DNA from: Albula goreensis
Taxonomy: Eukaryota; Chordata; Actinopteri; Albuliformes; Albulidae
Reading direction: 5' to 3'
NCBI GenBank assembly: GCA_022829145.1
Contig: CM040741.1
Location: 45,502,180 to 45,566,179, forward strand
Length of the DNA: 64,000 nt
Position 1 is the first letter of the stretch, and each line of letters begins with the position of its first letter. Below the pieces are notes generated by a model. It was given only the letters and a program-made list of their open reading frames with translations, searched no databases and was not told the DNA's origin. Positions 37,400 through 49,640 of the stretch are shown piece by piece. A program made the position numbers and the translations under genes.

Positions 37400-38350
37400 A
37401 GCACGCACAAAAGCCATAAACGCCAAAGCAGATTTGGATGGTTTTTAGACTGTGATCTCCAAGCTGTAACGTCCGTGGCAAATTCTTTGGAAGCTAAGGA
37501 GTCTGGCAGCACTTGAAGGCGAACGGTGATGGTCAGTCCTCATGGCTACCCCCGTGCCGACTCAGCAGTCTGTCCCATGTGAGCAGGTGGCACTAGCCAA
37601 TGCCAGCACCACAGGCTTGGACCCAAGATGGAACACCTATGGAGCCAGTTCAGTCCCATGACCTTGAGCAGTACAATCCAGACAGGGAGGGTTTTTCTTT
37701 GTTCAGGGCTACAGACCACGAGGGGCTTAGTCTAGACAGTACTGCCCTCTTTCCAGCTCTTTCACTACTGTTTTTCATTTATTTTAATTTTTTTTTAAGG
37801 TAAGTCATGCACTTACCCAATGTTATTTATTTTATTTATTTTTAAGCACTTTGGTGAAAGCACAGATGGGGACCCTTATACACACTGAAAAGCTTTCCCA
37901 CAATATCATTCTGGCTTGAGCGCACCAGCACTAGTCAAACTCAATAATCAACTGAAAAATAATGCAGAAGACACAAGGTCCAATTTCTCAAGTCCTCATG
38001 AATGTCTTCTGATTAGCTGCTTAATGTTGTGTCATCACACCTGCAATTTCACTGACTGATCGGCTTATGGAGTCGGTTAAGGAGAATAAGCAGAGCTTCC
38101 ATTGGGGATGAAGGGCTCATTATCACTGCATGCAGTTGGATGGGCAGCGCAATTGCTCAGGCTGCTCAGGGCTCAGGGTGGTTAATAAGAGCCTCTTTCA
38201 TGTGTCGCCAAGGCAAGGGAGCGTGGCCATATTCGATGCTGGTCGGTCTAACTTTGCCACGGCAACGATGAAGAGTTAAGGCCCAAGCTTTCTTATTCGC
38301 TTTTGAGTCACTCCGTGAAAGATAAATATGCACTCTCAAGGGACTGCTCA
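37400..38350. promoter_or_regulatory. CNE-like block with RFX X-box-like site
   Basis: Non-repetitive, less AT-rich sequence in two parts (37400-37740 and 37990-38350), separated by T-rich DNA. At 38253-38266, TTTGCCACGGCAAC differs by one base from the X-box consensus GTNRCC-N(0-3)-RGYAAC. Other notable words are CAATTGCTCAGGCTG (about 38151) and TTCGATGCTGGTCGGTC (about 38232). No coding frame is supported. Confidence 0.35.
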
Positions 38351-39194
38351 TCTTCTTCTGTCAGAAGAGGGAACTCCGTTCCCCCAAGGACACTGCTAAA
38401 ACACTGCATGAAATGCCACATTTTAAGCCATTACTGAGACTGGGTAGAAACCTGGACTAAAATCCACCAGGGATCTGAAAATCTGATGTTAAAATTTCCT
38501 AATATGATCATTGTGTTTTGTGTAAAAAATGTACTTAAATCTATTATTTATGGTAGAACCTCAGAGATACGAACCCCACAAAACTTGGAGTAGTTTGTAA
38601 CTCTGAATTCTGCTTCTCTTCAGTGTAAATACACACACAGGAAATATGGTCAGAGTTTTAAGAGATTTATGTAAAACATATAATTCCTAATAACAACTAT
38701 GGTTTGCTTTGCTTTAATGCTTGCCTTTTTGTCCTTATTAAAGAAAATAAGCTGGTGGTTTTACTTTTGCATTTTACACTTATAGCAAGCTAACTGAATT
38801 TTCTTTTCTTTTTAATTGTGTCAAGCTGTTTTGCCATCTCTGCATTCTGTGTCTAAGAATCAGGCATGAACACATGGCACAGCTCCACAGTCTCTGCCTC
38901 AAAGCTGGAAATATTCCAGTTATCTCTGTCTATGTGAAATGACTTCTGCAAACTTCAAGCAGAGTAACGGCTGACACAGGCGGTAATTTCACCAACTGCT
39001 GCGTCACAGTTGGTAGCAGTGTGAACAGCAAGTGAAAAACATGAAAACGAAACAAATCGGCAAACAGAATAATTTTTCCATGGGAGGAAGTCCCTCTTCT
39101 GAAGGGTAGGACTGCATCTCACCCATTGCGATTGTTTGGGGTATCACCACTGATCTCAGAACCAGCAACCAGTGCATTACCAGTTCTACAAGCA
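38351..39194. other. Non-coding DNA, possible decayed mariner/Tigger end
   Basis: At about 38552, TGGTAGAACCTCAGAGATACG followed by AACC resembles the start of pogo/Tigger-type elements (cagtggtncctcngntnacgaac). No matching opposite end was found, so this is only a possible solo remnant. Nothing else is recognised. Confidence 0.3.
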
Positions 39195-39276
39195 TTCATT
39201 TTCCTTCAAGACCCAACATGTGTACTTTTCCAGAAGGTCTTCCACAAGTGGTCTCAGACTTTTGGACCCCACTGTA
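39195..39276. mobile_element. Solo Tc1/mariner terminal inverted repeat
   Basis: GTGGTCTCAGACTTTTGGAC followed by CCCACTG (39249-39274) is the end of a fish Tc1-like transposon. On the reverse strand it starts CAGTGGGGTCCAAAAGTCTG, and the adjoining TA (39275-39276) is the expected target dinucleotide. The matching far end and the transposase are not visible upstream, so this is a truncated or decayed copy. Confidence 0.65.
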
Positions 39277-40850
39277 TTTATGGTATTTTCCTCCAATATT
39301 GTGTTACATCCATTTTTGCACACTCTAAATGTAATATTATAATAAAAGATAGGAATTTAGCTCAATACAAAAATCTGAGGACACAGAAATGATGCTGGCA
39401 CTTCCACTTGTCCGATATTCTTGATGAAAGACTACGTTTTTTGTTCATTTTGTGTGTGATTTTTTCAGTGTGTTAATGAGAATCAGAGAGGTTCTTTGAT
39501 ATTTGTACAGCTCATCAGACTCAGCATTTATTAAAACGTAATGGAACATTCCAGAGTGAATTCACACAAAACATGACCATCCCACTAAAAGAGTCCATCT
39601 GCTAGATTCAGTGCCAGTCACACAGCTGAAGGGAATCCACCTGAGAGACAGCACTAGATAGGAGAGTCTTAATGCTACTAAGAGTTGTGTTATTTATTAA
39701 AATTTGCATTGCTAAAAAGCTTTCAATAATGATGTAATTCAAATCAACATCAAATGGGAATACTGAAAAACAACCTGGCTTTAAGCCTAACGAGGTAAAA
39801 CATTAATGTAAGTCCTCTTGTCTTGGGAGCTTTGGAGCAAGCTGGCACGAAGTGAATAGCTCTCCTCTGAATTGACCATCTTTCTTTTGGTGGGAACCTG
39901 TTCTCCGCCTTGTGTTTCATGCACTAGTTAGTCTTGTTAGTTGCCACAGTTACAAACAGTCACAATTATACAAATTCCTCATGTTAGTACCTTTATCAAT
40001 ACAGCAAGCTCTTTTAGCATTGCCTATACTTTGTGAAACAGTAGTTTACCAATAAAAACAACAACTTAAAGGTGTTACATGTCAGCATGCCAATACAGGA
40101 CATATTAGTGTTGGAGTTGGTTGTAATATATTTTTGTACCATTATTGTGCCATTTCTGAGTGTTATAGGTAACAAAAATCTTGATAGCATCACCTTTTTC
40201 ACATGGCAGGCATGTAACACCATTTCAATGTACCACCATTTTAATCAACAGTCAGCTATTCAGTGTATAACATCATAATATTTAACACATTCATCTGCAA
40301 CTGAAATACAGATCACTACCATTTAATGTTCTGAATGGAGAAGATTTTATAATGTCAGTGAGACACAGTGATCCACATAATGTATTTTAATGGCCCATTC
40401 TGCATTCTTTATTATATTTAATGTCATTTTCAATTCAAGCAGAACAGTAAAGAATTTAATTCTTCACGCAGTCAACAAAGGTAAACACAGTTATATAAAT
40501 AACTTATCAGTAATACTAACAAAATAATCACAAAAACTAGAACAGACAGCGTACAAATATTATGAAACACTGTGGCGCAGGACATGATAGCAACAGAGTT
40601 AGCTAGTGGTGGCTACCTACAGTGGACTAGCATTGAATACGTATCACAACAGTGAAGAGTGGAAGGCTTTGTCAATTAAGAGTCAAATTAAGAGGTTGTG
40701 CACTTGGTTTAATCTTTGTCAACTCTCAAAAATATTTTTAGATTAATTAAAAATTCTTATCTAAAAAGATTGCTTTCAAACAAACATAAACAGCAGTAGT
40801 CATTTCTGTGGCACTGTGTTTGCTCTCACATTATGTACAAAAAGGTTTCA
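39277..40850. other. AT-rich non-coding DNA
   Basis: Nothing recognisable. Confidence 0.45.
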
Positions 40851-42159
40851 TTTTCGGGTGACCATTGCAGACGCGCTGACATGTCCCCTTAAAGGCTCAA
40901 AAGCTGCTGCTGCACTAAAGATTAATTTGAATCTTTTGTGCCCAGTACTAAAATAGTCAGAACAGTGCCCTGACTACTCCCTCATAAAACTTGCTACTAT
41001 CTCACCCCTTTCTGCCAGTGCAATCACTCATTCCACTCACCACAGATATGACATCATTGTGTGTGTGCATACTTCATCAAATGAACAAAGGCTATAGCCG
41101 CTGTGATCTGTAGGGCTTGAATTCTGATCCGTGATGGAAACATATGTGTTATACTTCACGCTGAATGCTGCCGTGTCACAGCCCGATGAATTATTTTCCA
41201 CATGAACCATTACTCTGACTACAGGTGTGTATAAATCTGAAACATGACCTGCTGGAACTTTTTCATTTTTTCTATACATGGACCGGCTTCATTTAATACC
41301 ACTTTGGTCATCATGGTGAGAACTGACTGTTCACTTTTGATTTTTTTAGTTTTATTTGAGTTCTTTCTACATAGCCCTACTGTACATTGCATCTAATATG
41401 TTTCCATGTCAGACTTTCACACATTTAGCTTGAAGCCATGCCAAAAGGCAACATCTGAGTTAACTGTCTCAATACTATTTTAGAGCACAGAAGAGATGCT
41501 CTATGGAGGTCTAACTCTCATGCCCTCCTATTTCACCCCATCTGCAAAATACCTTGCTGCTCACAACATTTGTCTGCCCAGCTTTTGACCCTGTAAACTT
41601 TACCAAGTACTCATAACAAACATGCAGTCATATTTAGGTCAGGTTTTATCTTGCTGCCATGGCTTTTCAACCTCTATATTCACCAATTGTTTCCTTTCCT
41701 TGGATCCTCCTGCCTCTAAAGCCTGCGTATGTATCCACCTTCATAAATATTCACAATTAACCACTGAGGAACGGGTGTCCCATCCATCTCAGCCTGTCTC
41801 TCCATACAGATGGCCTTCAGTTATTGCTAACTTTCCCCAATGAGTTAGTCTTTCTGCCACAGATGTCTGTTCAATAATGCTATTTTTCTCGATGTTTTGT
41901 GGTTCCCTGCATCGGGGGGCCACCCTCAGCCTGCCTCCCTGCTGCTGGGCAGGCTTGCAGGGGCTTGCACATAACCTTTTCTGTGATCATGCCTGTCATT
42001 TAGCATTCAATAAGCCCCTGTTCAAGGTTATAGAAGTCTGCTTGGTTGACTTTTTTCAATGTTCTCATAAATACAATAAACTTTCATATTCTAGACAGAA
42101 ATTACCAATGAACATAAAAAAAGATAATGAAAGCAATGTCACATGTTCTCCACATTAAT
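40851..42159. other. Non-coding DNA of mixed composition
   Basis: Some G+C-richer patches (about 40860-40910 and 41880-41970). No gene or repeat is identified. Confidence 0.35.
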
Positions 42160-42430
42160 TGTACATGATTAGCTTAATTAACGGAGCTGCAGTCCCTACA
42201 GTAAAAATGGCCTGCAATTATGTAGTGTCAATGTGCCGGTAATCCTCTGGGGTTCACATTTATGAGTGATGACGGATGATTCAATTATGCTCAACAAAAC
42301 ATACTACCTGTGCTTGATAAATAGCTCTATAATTATCAAGGCTGGCATGCACAACCTTAGGCAGCCAACATGGAAAACAAAGATAGTGATTAGACTTAAT
42401 TGAAAAACATACAGAGAATGACATTTACTT
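42160..42430. promoter_or_regulatory. CNE-like segment rich in homeodomain words
   Basis: Dense AATTA/TTAAT words (TTAATTGTACATGATTAGCTT near 42155, TATAATTATCAAG near 42329) in a non-repetitive segment with a GAGCTGCAG core. This is typical CNE texture. Function is inferred. Confidence 0.3.
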
Positions 42431-43849
42431 TAAATTTGTGCTTGCACGACATAACAAGCTGTTCTATCTACTGACTATCTTGGTGACATTTCTCAACATA
42501 TGAATTTTTGATAGACCTCATTTAATGCAACACCAATACTTTGTCTGTGGTGCTATCCTGTACATATGATCTTAGGTATGTATTTGGCTCATTCACAAAA
42601 AAACACAAAAATGTACCCAGCCCAGCACAAGATCATATAAAATTTCACTGCATCTTTTACCTGGGCCTTAGCAATTTCATTCCCATCTATAAACCATTCC
42701 TGCAGCCATTACGATCAACAACACAGTCATATAGGACTGGCGCATAGAATACTGAGGAGATCAACAGTGGATGAGCTCACGGATCACTCTGTTTTAATGT
42801 ATTGTCCATGGCACTGTTTATGCATGACACTGCAATTTAACCCCATGCATAAGATGCTTATTGCGTTCATTGGGGACAATGGCAACTCAGGAGGATTGAT
42901 GTGCCTGCATATTAAAGGGAATACATCAAATCACAAAAAAATGCACATGCATCTTTGGTTGATTTTTTTTTTCTTAAAAAGGAACGTATGGTGAAAACAT
43001 TAAGTTCATTTCTCATTTTCCCTTAGTCCTGAATTACTTTAGTTTTTAGAGATCCACTGGATTCTGATTCCACTGCAATCTCTGTATTGGTATTGGATTT
43101 TCTCCTGTTGGTGTTTTATAACTTGTAACAAAGGTCAATGTGCAAAACTGCTTCACTTGGTACATTAAGTGCATTGAGTCAATGTGATTTTTTGAGCATA
43201 GGTAGAAAATATGGTGTGATGAGTAATTTTTACTCTTTTTTTACAACATTTTCATGAGGTTATGCTTATAGAAAGCCAAAAAGCCTGAATTAAAAATGTA
43301 AAACATAGTGGATCTGTTTTGGCATTGTCAGCCATCTTATGGGTGTGACTGGGTCTGATTATTATTTTGCATGATGGAATTATGGGCAAAAAATACATGG
43401 CCATTTAGACTAGAAACTTGTAATTTTACCTCATTAGGCAGCATAACGTACCCCGCCACCAATTTCTGACATTTAATGTAGCCTGTGGCTTGTAACTCTA
43501 ATATGCTCAAATAGATTTTTTTTTATTACAATTGCCAATCTGCCAGAAATACAGAGCTTATAGATTGTGTCACGTTAATGAAAGTATACAATTCAAACGA
43601 TTCACATATAAAACAAATGAGTGGTCTGCATGCCAAGAAGGATGTGGCACAACACGTAGTGGCACAATTCTTCATATCCTGATTGACTGTGTATATTTCC
43701 ATTGTGTATTTTTGAATCCTAGGAGAAGGATTGAATATAAAGGGAATCTGGGAAATGAAATATTGACAAAATTGAGTCCCATTTAATAGTCATCCTATGA
43801 CATTTACCATTGCATTGTGTTGGAAGGATTGATTCTGCCTGATGAATCT
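42431..43849. other. AT-rich non-coding DNA with one exon-like frame
   Basis: At 43564-43655 an open frame reads FTYKTNEWSACQEGCG. It lies between an AG (43562-43563) preceded by a pyrimidine-rich stretch and a GT (43656-43657). The W-x2-C-x3-CG spacing is like the start of a thrombospondin type-1 repeat. No neighbouring exon of such a gene was found in the window, and the splice phases at the two ends are not equal. I treat it as unproven. Nothing else is recognised. Confidence 0.15.
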
Positions 43850-44930
43850 ACCACTTTTGAGAAGCATTTCAGTATCAGACGTGGGCTCTGATGACTCAAG
43901 TGGCATGAGAGCAGTGGCTGAAGATGACGCGATTGGGCCTATTCATTTCAAGAGGCAAATGCGGCGTGTTTATCTGTAGATTAGGAGAGTGTCTGTGCAG
44001 TGCTGGGGGAATTCATTGGGAACGTCGGTAGTCAGACCTTTAAAGAATTACTCCTGCTTGCAGAGGCAGACTCCAGGAGACAGAACCTAATTAATATTGT
44101 CCTTTCCCTGATGTGCCCGAGCGCTGTGATAGCAGGAAGTCCTTGGTATCAATTCATCTTCATTGCAAGCTGCACTGAACTCACAGTCATGGACTCACCT
44201 CACAGTTTATAGTTTTGGCACCACTAACACCGACATTATCCTTTGAGTCTTTGCTTTTCTCATATATGTTTACACAGGTGGATTCTGCAATTAAAATGTG
44301 ATGTAATGTCATCCATACGTAAACCCCCAATGACTAATGAATCAAACTACAAAGCATTAATGTCCCAAGTAGTTTTAAATTGCAGAGACATTCAACAGGC
44401 CTGGACATGTAGTCCAAAGCGGGTTCGGGTCCGAGTCGTGCCAGCCATGCAGACAGTTTTAGAATGCGAGGAGCAGCATCGACTGCCCTCGGCTCCGCCG
44501 TGCGAGGCTCTGTGGTGAGCTGATGTATGAGCCCTGTCAGCACACCCTTGATTGATTATCGATTGCAATCAGCTGCTCTTTTCCATGTGGAAATGTGCTG
44601 TAATTTCTTTGTAAAGGTTTTTGATAAGAGTGGTTTGCACCTCTCTGCCGCAGATACAGCCTGCATGAGGAATCTCTCCTGGCCAGAAGAATGAGGAAGC
44701 AGTCATGCTTGATCATATGCTAATTCCTTAGCCCCGTGGTGCATGGTGATTTGCCACAATAGGATAATCAGGGTTTTGGAAAACAGGATTTTTGTTACTC
44801 TGAACAACAGATTACCTCCCGAGCTGGTTTCAGTCAGGTGTTTGCATCTGTGGAGATTTAAATCAGATGGTGGCAGCTAAAACGGGTTCGACCTCAGAAA
44901 ATGGGACAAATGATTGCATGAAGTCACGTG
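43850..44930. promoter_or_regulatory. Extended CNE-like block
   Basis: A continuous non-repetitive block with CpG-containing cores (GATGACGCGATTGGGCC near 43922, GGGTTCGGGTCCGAGTCG near 44420, CTCGGCTCCGCCGTGCGAGG near 44488). It also has many TAAT words and the near-palindrome TTGATTATCGATTGCAATCA near 44550. An open frame at 44243-44518 crosses it without any domain. Enhancer-type function is inferred from texture. Confidence 0.35.
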
Positions 44931-45161
44931 TCTCCGTAAGGAAGATCTTTTTTTTTTGCACATGACTGACATAAAAATGAATCTCTTGATGCAGCACAAG
45001 GGCAATAAACCACATCCTTTTTAAATTCCATTAGCAGCCAGCGCACCTTACAATCTTGAGTTTTCTCTGTCCTCAGAAGCATGCCTGTGAATTTTAATGA
45101 GCAAAACGAGGGAAAGATTTCCAGAATGCAAATTGCCAATGCTGCTGTGAGATATAAAGAC

Positions 45162-45163
<2 letters not shown>
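44931..45163. other. Non-coding DNA
   Basis: A T run near 44950-44959, then unremarkable sequence leading to the AG repeat. Confidence 0.35.

Positions 45164-45213
<50 letters not shown>
45164..45213. repeat. (GA)n microsatellite
   Basis: About 24 uninterrupted GA/AG units. The Ser/Leu-repeat protein on the minus strand is an artefact of this tract. Confidence 0.97.
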
Positions 45214-45216
<3 letters not shown>

Positions 45217-48200
45217 GGGCTGTAATGACTATGTAATCACATTCTTCACCCTGCTCAGAATTCCATGGGGAGAATATGGTACCCCAAACTACAAGAGTCA
45301 AGGCCTCTGACACAGCATGCTGTTCTTTCAGTGGCTTTTAATCTTCTCCAGCCTTCAGGCCTTCAGTTTAATCTACAATGCTAGGTCACTGGAGGCCAAA
45401 GGTGATATTCAACACTTATAGCCACACATTGAAACCAAGAAAAAAATAAGGAATAGGAGTGAGCCAATAAGATAAGCCATTTGATTTCAAAAACTCCTTT
45501 CTGGCTAAAAATAAATCTGTGCAACTCTAATTACCAATGTGTTTCATCTTTAGAATGCATCTCTTTTCTCTGAATGGGCTGTCTGGAAGGGGTCAATCAA
45601 CAAAATGAACAGTGTGGGTGGATGTGTTCTACCTGGGGCTCAAAGATGAGTTTTGACTGAAATATCTGTCTCTCTATCTTGTTTGGATGACATGGTGATT
45701 CATAGTGCAGACCTCTGAAACTTGAGGGGTCTCCCATTCATATTATGTTTAGGATCATTCTGATATCAAAAATTTCAACAGTGCTCTCTCTGATAGTGAT
45801 GTTTGGAGGAGATGGAAGAGGAGGATGAACACCAAATAAGACAGTTATTCAATGGTTTGATGAGTAGATTTGTGTAAAGAGTGACTTTTGAAATATGGCC
45901 CCAATAATGGTATTATATAAATGCTTCATCTGATGGAACGGTTAATAGCCACCTGCCAGCAGAGCTACACAGAACACAGGTGATATGTATTCTTAGACTC
46001 ATCTAAAGAGCACTTGATTTGCATAGACAAAAAGAGTCCTGATAAATTGAACGTCATGTGATGGCATTAATACATACTGAAAATAGGACAGTTCTAATGC
46101 ACCTGTCCATCATGCAACTTTAATGTTAGAACAATACAAATTGTGTTGTGAAAAAGGTGGTGACTTACATGATGCAGAATCTGAACTCCTCCAGATTGAT
46201 GAGAGGTGGAAGAAATAAGTGCAGCTTATGAACATGACTGGACATAGTGAATGTTGGTTTAACTCATTTCGCCATCAGTTTTACCTGCTTCTCAGTTTGG
46301 AAGTGTGATCTTCTCTGGGAGTTAAGTTCACTGTACTCCAAGAGATGATTAGGGACTACATTTTACCACAGCCTTCTCCTGAGATGTGTTTCTTCTCCAT
46401 ATTGTCATTGACAAAAGCTCTTTGGATATTATGGTTGGATGGTTGATTTCATGAGTCCTTTCAAAAATTTGAAGGCTGCCATAGTAATGGTGTTGAACAT
46501 GTTTGTAATTAAGAATCTTGCTTGGTCTTTGGCATTCTAACTTATTTACCTAATGATATATTGTTTTAGTTTAATAGATTTTGAGCAGAAAAAAGGCACT
46601 ACACTACAGCTCATATTCACATGTAATACTAGCCAGAATTCTGGATTTTGTTTGAACTGACAACACCAGCTTTTTCGAGAGGTTCTGCATTCTCTCATCA
46701 CACTACAGGAGACTTGTGTTCATTAACTTGGGGTTGGAAAATGAAACTAGCCAGACACCACCAAGTGCAAGAATAGGGATGTCACTTTAAATGAATTCTA
46801 TGTTCTCTTTCAGCTACAGATTGGCCGATAAGAAAGCAGTGTGACGTTTAAAATAAAACAGTAATTACACAAATCTATGTAGAATAACAACATTCTAGAC
46901 AGTTCTTTTTCATTATGAAACACATATTTTCTTTCAAATTACACCCATCACCATTCTCCCGAACATACTTCAGCCAGCTCAGAGGAGAAGCCCCCAAAAT
47001 TAGAGCTTAGCTGAATAAACACTGCCACAAAAACCACACCCACAATCAAAATCAGTCACTCCTGTGTCCTGTGGTGGCAGCGCATTGAATATAAGTAGAC
47101 CCAAGATCAACCCCATTTCACATGCATGCACAAAAATAGTTTAATACAATTCCTGTATCACCATGTTAAGCAAAAAAGGAGGTTATAAAATCAAGCAGCT
47201 TATATGACCTTGTAAGTAAGGTTAAGCTTCTAAATAGAAAGTTTCAAAAGGACATTTCTGCAAGAAGTGATTTTTAATTCTTCAGCTGACTTGTTGGGAA
47301 CAAAATGTCAATCGCTAATTCTGGCCACCTGCAATTTTATGCAGGATGACTCCACTTCCCAAACCTAAAAAATAAATTCCGTATCCATGGTAACAGAAAG
47401 GTTGGTTCTTCACTGGTGGTACATGAGAAGAAATTGTACCGAAGATAAACTTCTTCTTCCTCACCATCTTTAATATCAATTACGCAAACAGTCTTAAAAA
47501 AAATGAAACTGGTCTCTGGTGCACAAATTAGCATAAACATGCATAATTAAGTAGTTTACAAGTAATGGGGAAGGTCTGAATGAGTAATCTATGGAAATTT
47601 ATGACAAATACTCAGATAAACTACAGATAAAGATATATTAAGAGGGATTTCAATTCTTGATTTAGATATTCATGAACCTAAGCATGTCCAGACACATTCT
47701 CATATTCTTAAAACCAGACACTTCAGAACAAATGGACGCACACACTTTCAAATAACATTCGGTCCACATTTTTTTAAAAAATGAATGAAGTGTACCTGTA
47801 ACATAAATATAAATGATCTTGCACCAAAGCAGCTCAAAGATCACAAGCCAATACATAAACCGAAATAACAAAAAATACAACAGAATATGGTGTCGATTTG
47901 AACATAAAATGCTTAGAAGGACTCATCAAATATAAATCTGAATACATTATGGCTACAATTCACTGCTGATAGCATCACCTTTCTGCCTTTGCAGAGAAGC
48001 TGATTTTACAAAGACATGTATTTCCTCTACCACTACAAAGGGGCATACTTAGATGTGAAACATCTCAACAAGGAAAAGCAATTGACAGTGTACACTACGT
48101 AACATAGTAACAATCGGCAAGAGAAAATGTGTTTCACTGGGCATGGGCATGGGACAGGTGCTGAATCCATATTTGTCCTGATTAGTTCATTACCTGTTGT

Positions 48201-48359
48201 GCATGATGAACTTTATGTTGGTAAAAACCAAAAAAATCACAAGGTGGTCCATATGCAATTTTTTTTTTTTTTGGGTATCATGTGTCCTGGTACATAGACC
48301 AAGCACTCCACTACTGATGTGCTTTAAAATATAGAAGTCTGGTCATAAGATACATCCCA
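45214..48359. other. Non-coding DNA, no element identified
   Basis: No gene or mobile-element end is recognised. The region 45.6-46.7 kb is somewhat less AT-rich and might be an old unrecognised repeat. A degenerate X-box-like word GTATCCATGGTAAC lies at 47381-47394. A T run lies at about 48259-48272. Confidence 0.35.
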
Positions 48360-49640
48360 TATACTCTCTGTTTTGGTTCCGTTGGGTTGGCCACTGCCCA
48401 GCATGGGTCAATACAAGTCCATCTGCCTCTGTGGGCCTTAAAAGGACGTCCCTGCTGCCTGGAAACATGGCCCAGTGACCAGGGCAATTAGAGCAAGGGT
48501 CGACGCCGCACAGACACATCCGGACACACAGGCCATCTGTTGGCGCTCAGCCAAGCCGTCGATGGACAGAGCGCGAACCGGACACTTCCATCCTACAACA
48601 GAACACGCACCGCAGCTGCTGCTAAGCAGAGACCTTCAGGCACGAAGCCAGTTCTTCAGAAATTAACAGCAGACAAAAGAATGAAACATATGTGAAGCAA
48701 GTGTACACCCACACATATGCATATGCACGTTTGGCTGCCTCTAATGCCTCTTATCTTGTCACGCTCTTTCCCTCTCTCTTCCTGTTCCTCCGCCTCTCTC
48801 TCTCAGTCACAAACATACACATGCACCTACTGGAAAGAAAGAGCTTCCACAAACAGCTCAAACTCACCCTTCCACCTTGGGGAGAGCAGCCTCAGGTTGT
48901 TCCCTCACGGTCTTAAATTTTCAATCATAATTCATATTCTTCATGCATTAACAATGGCTAATGAGCCCAGGGCTCACTGTGTGCAGTGTACCTCAGTAAA
49001 GACTGTGCTGTGTGTGAAGACAAAAGCAAACATGTTACTTCAATCCCACGCCACAAAAGAAAGGACGTTCCTGAGCTAGAACGACATTGCCTGCCCTTCA
49101 TGAGCTTTGTAGTTAACTGTGTATTCACTCCGTTCTCTGCAGTTGTCATTACATCCTATTTAAATTACTGACTTTGTGTGATTACCTGGCTGAGATGCAA
49201 CCATGCCAGATGTACAGAATACACAACTTTTTCAAAACTCACCAAGCATGAACTTTCTGATAACTTTCCTTGGCAGCTCTCTTTGAGTAAACATGCAAGC
49301 GATTCCATTTTCTGACTGACGGACATTTCAGCCTTTCTTTTTACAGAGGAATCTTTCAGCAGACCAATTTTAGAAAGGGAGGTTTCGCACTAATCACTTT
49401 CTAATTTTCACATCAGCGTAAGCACTGAGAATTACCTTGGATGCGCTGACAGATGGATTCCGTTCCCTCATGTCATTTTCAGTCTCCTATGTGTCTGATA
49501 TGTAAGCTTGATGCCTTGCTGTCTCTGTGCTATTTGCGGGGCTTTTCATTTAATCACAATCATGCTGGGACATTATAATTAAAATGTAATGCAAAACGCT
49601 TCGGCTTGGGGATCATTAAAATTTCTGTCTGTCTAGTCAC
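48360..49640. promoter_or_regulatory. CNE-like block with CpG-rich core
   Basis: The core at about 48490-48660 has many CpG dinucleotides (AGGGTCGACGCCGCACAG near 48496, AGCCGTCGATGGACAG, AGAGCGCGAACCGGAC), in contrast with the AT-rich flanks. The part from 49080 to 49640 is CpG-poor but non-repetitive and rich in ATTA words. Small domain-free frames cross both parts. It is a candidate regulatory block. Confidence 0.35.

Noticed and set aside
44924-45313. 129-codon minus-strand frame with a Ser-Leu repeat
   Set aside because: The repeat is the (GA)n microsatellite, and the flanking parts show no domain.
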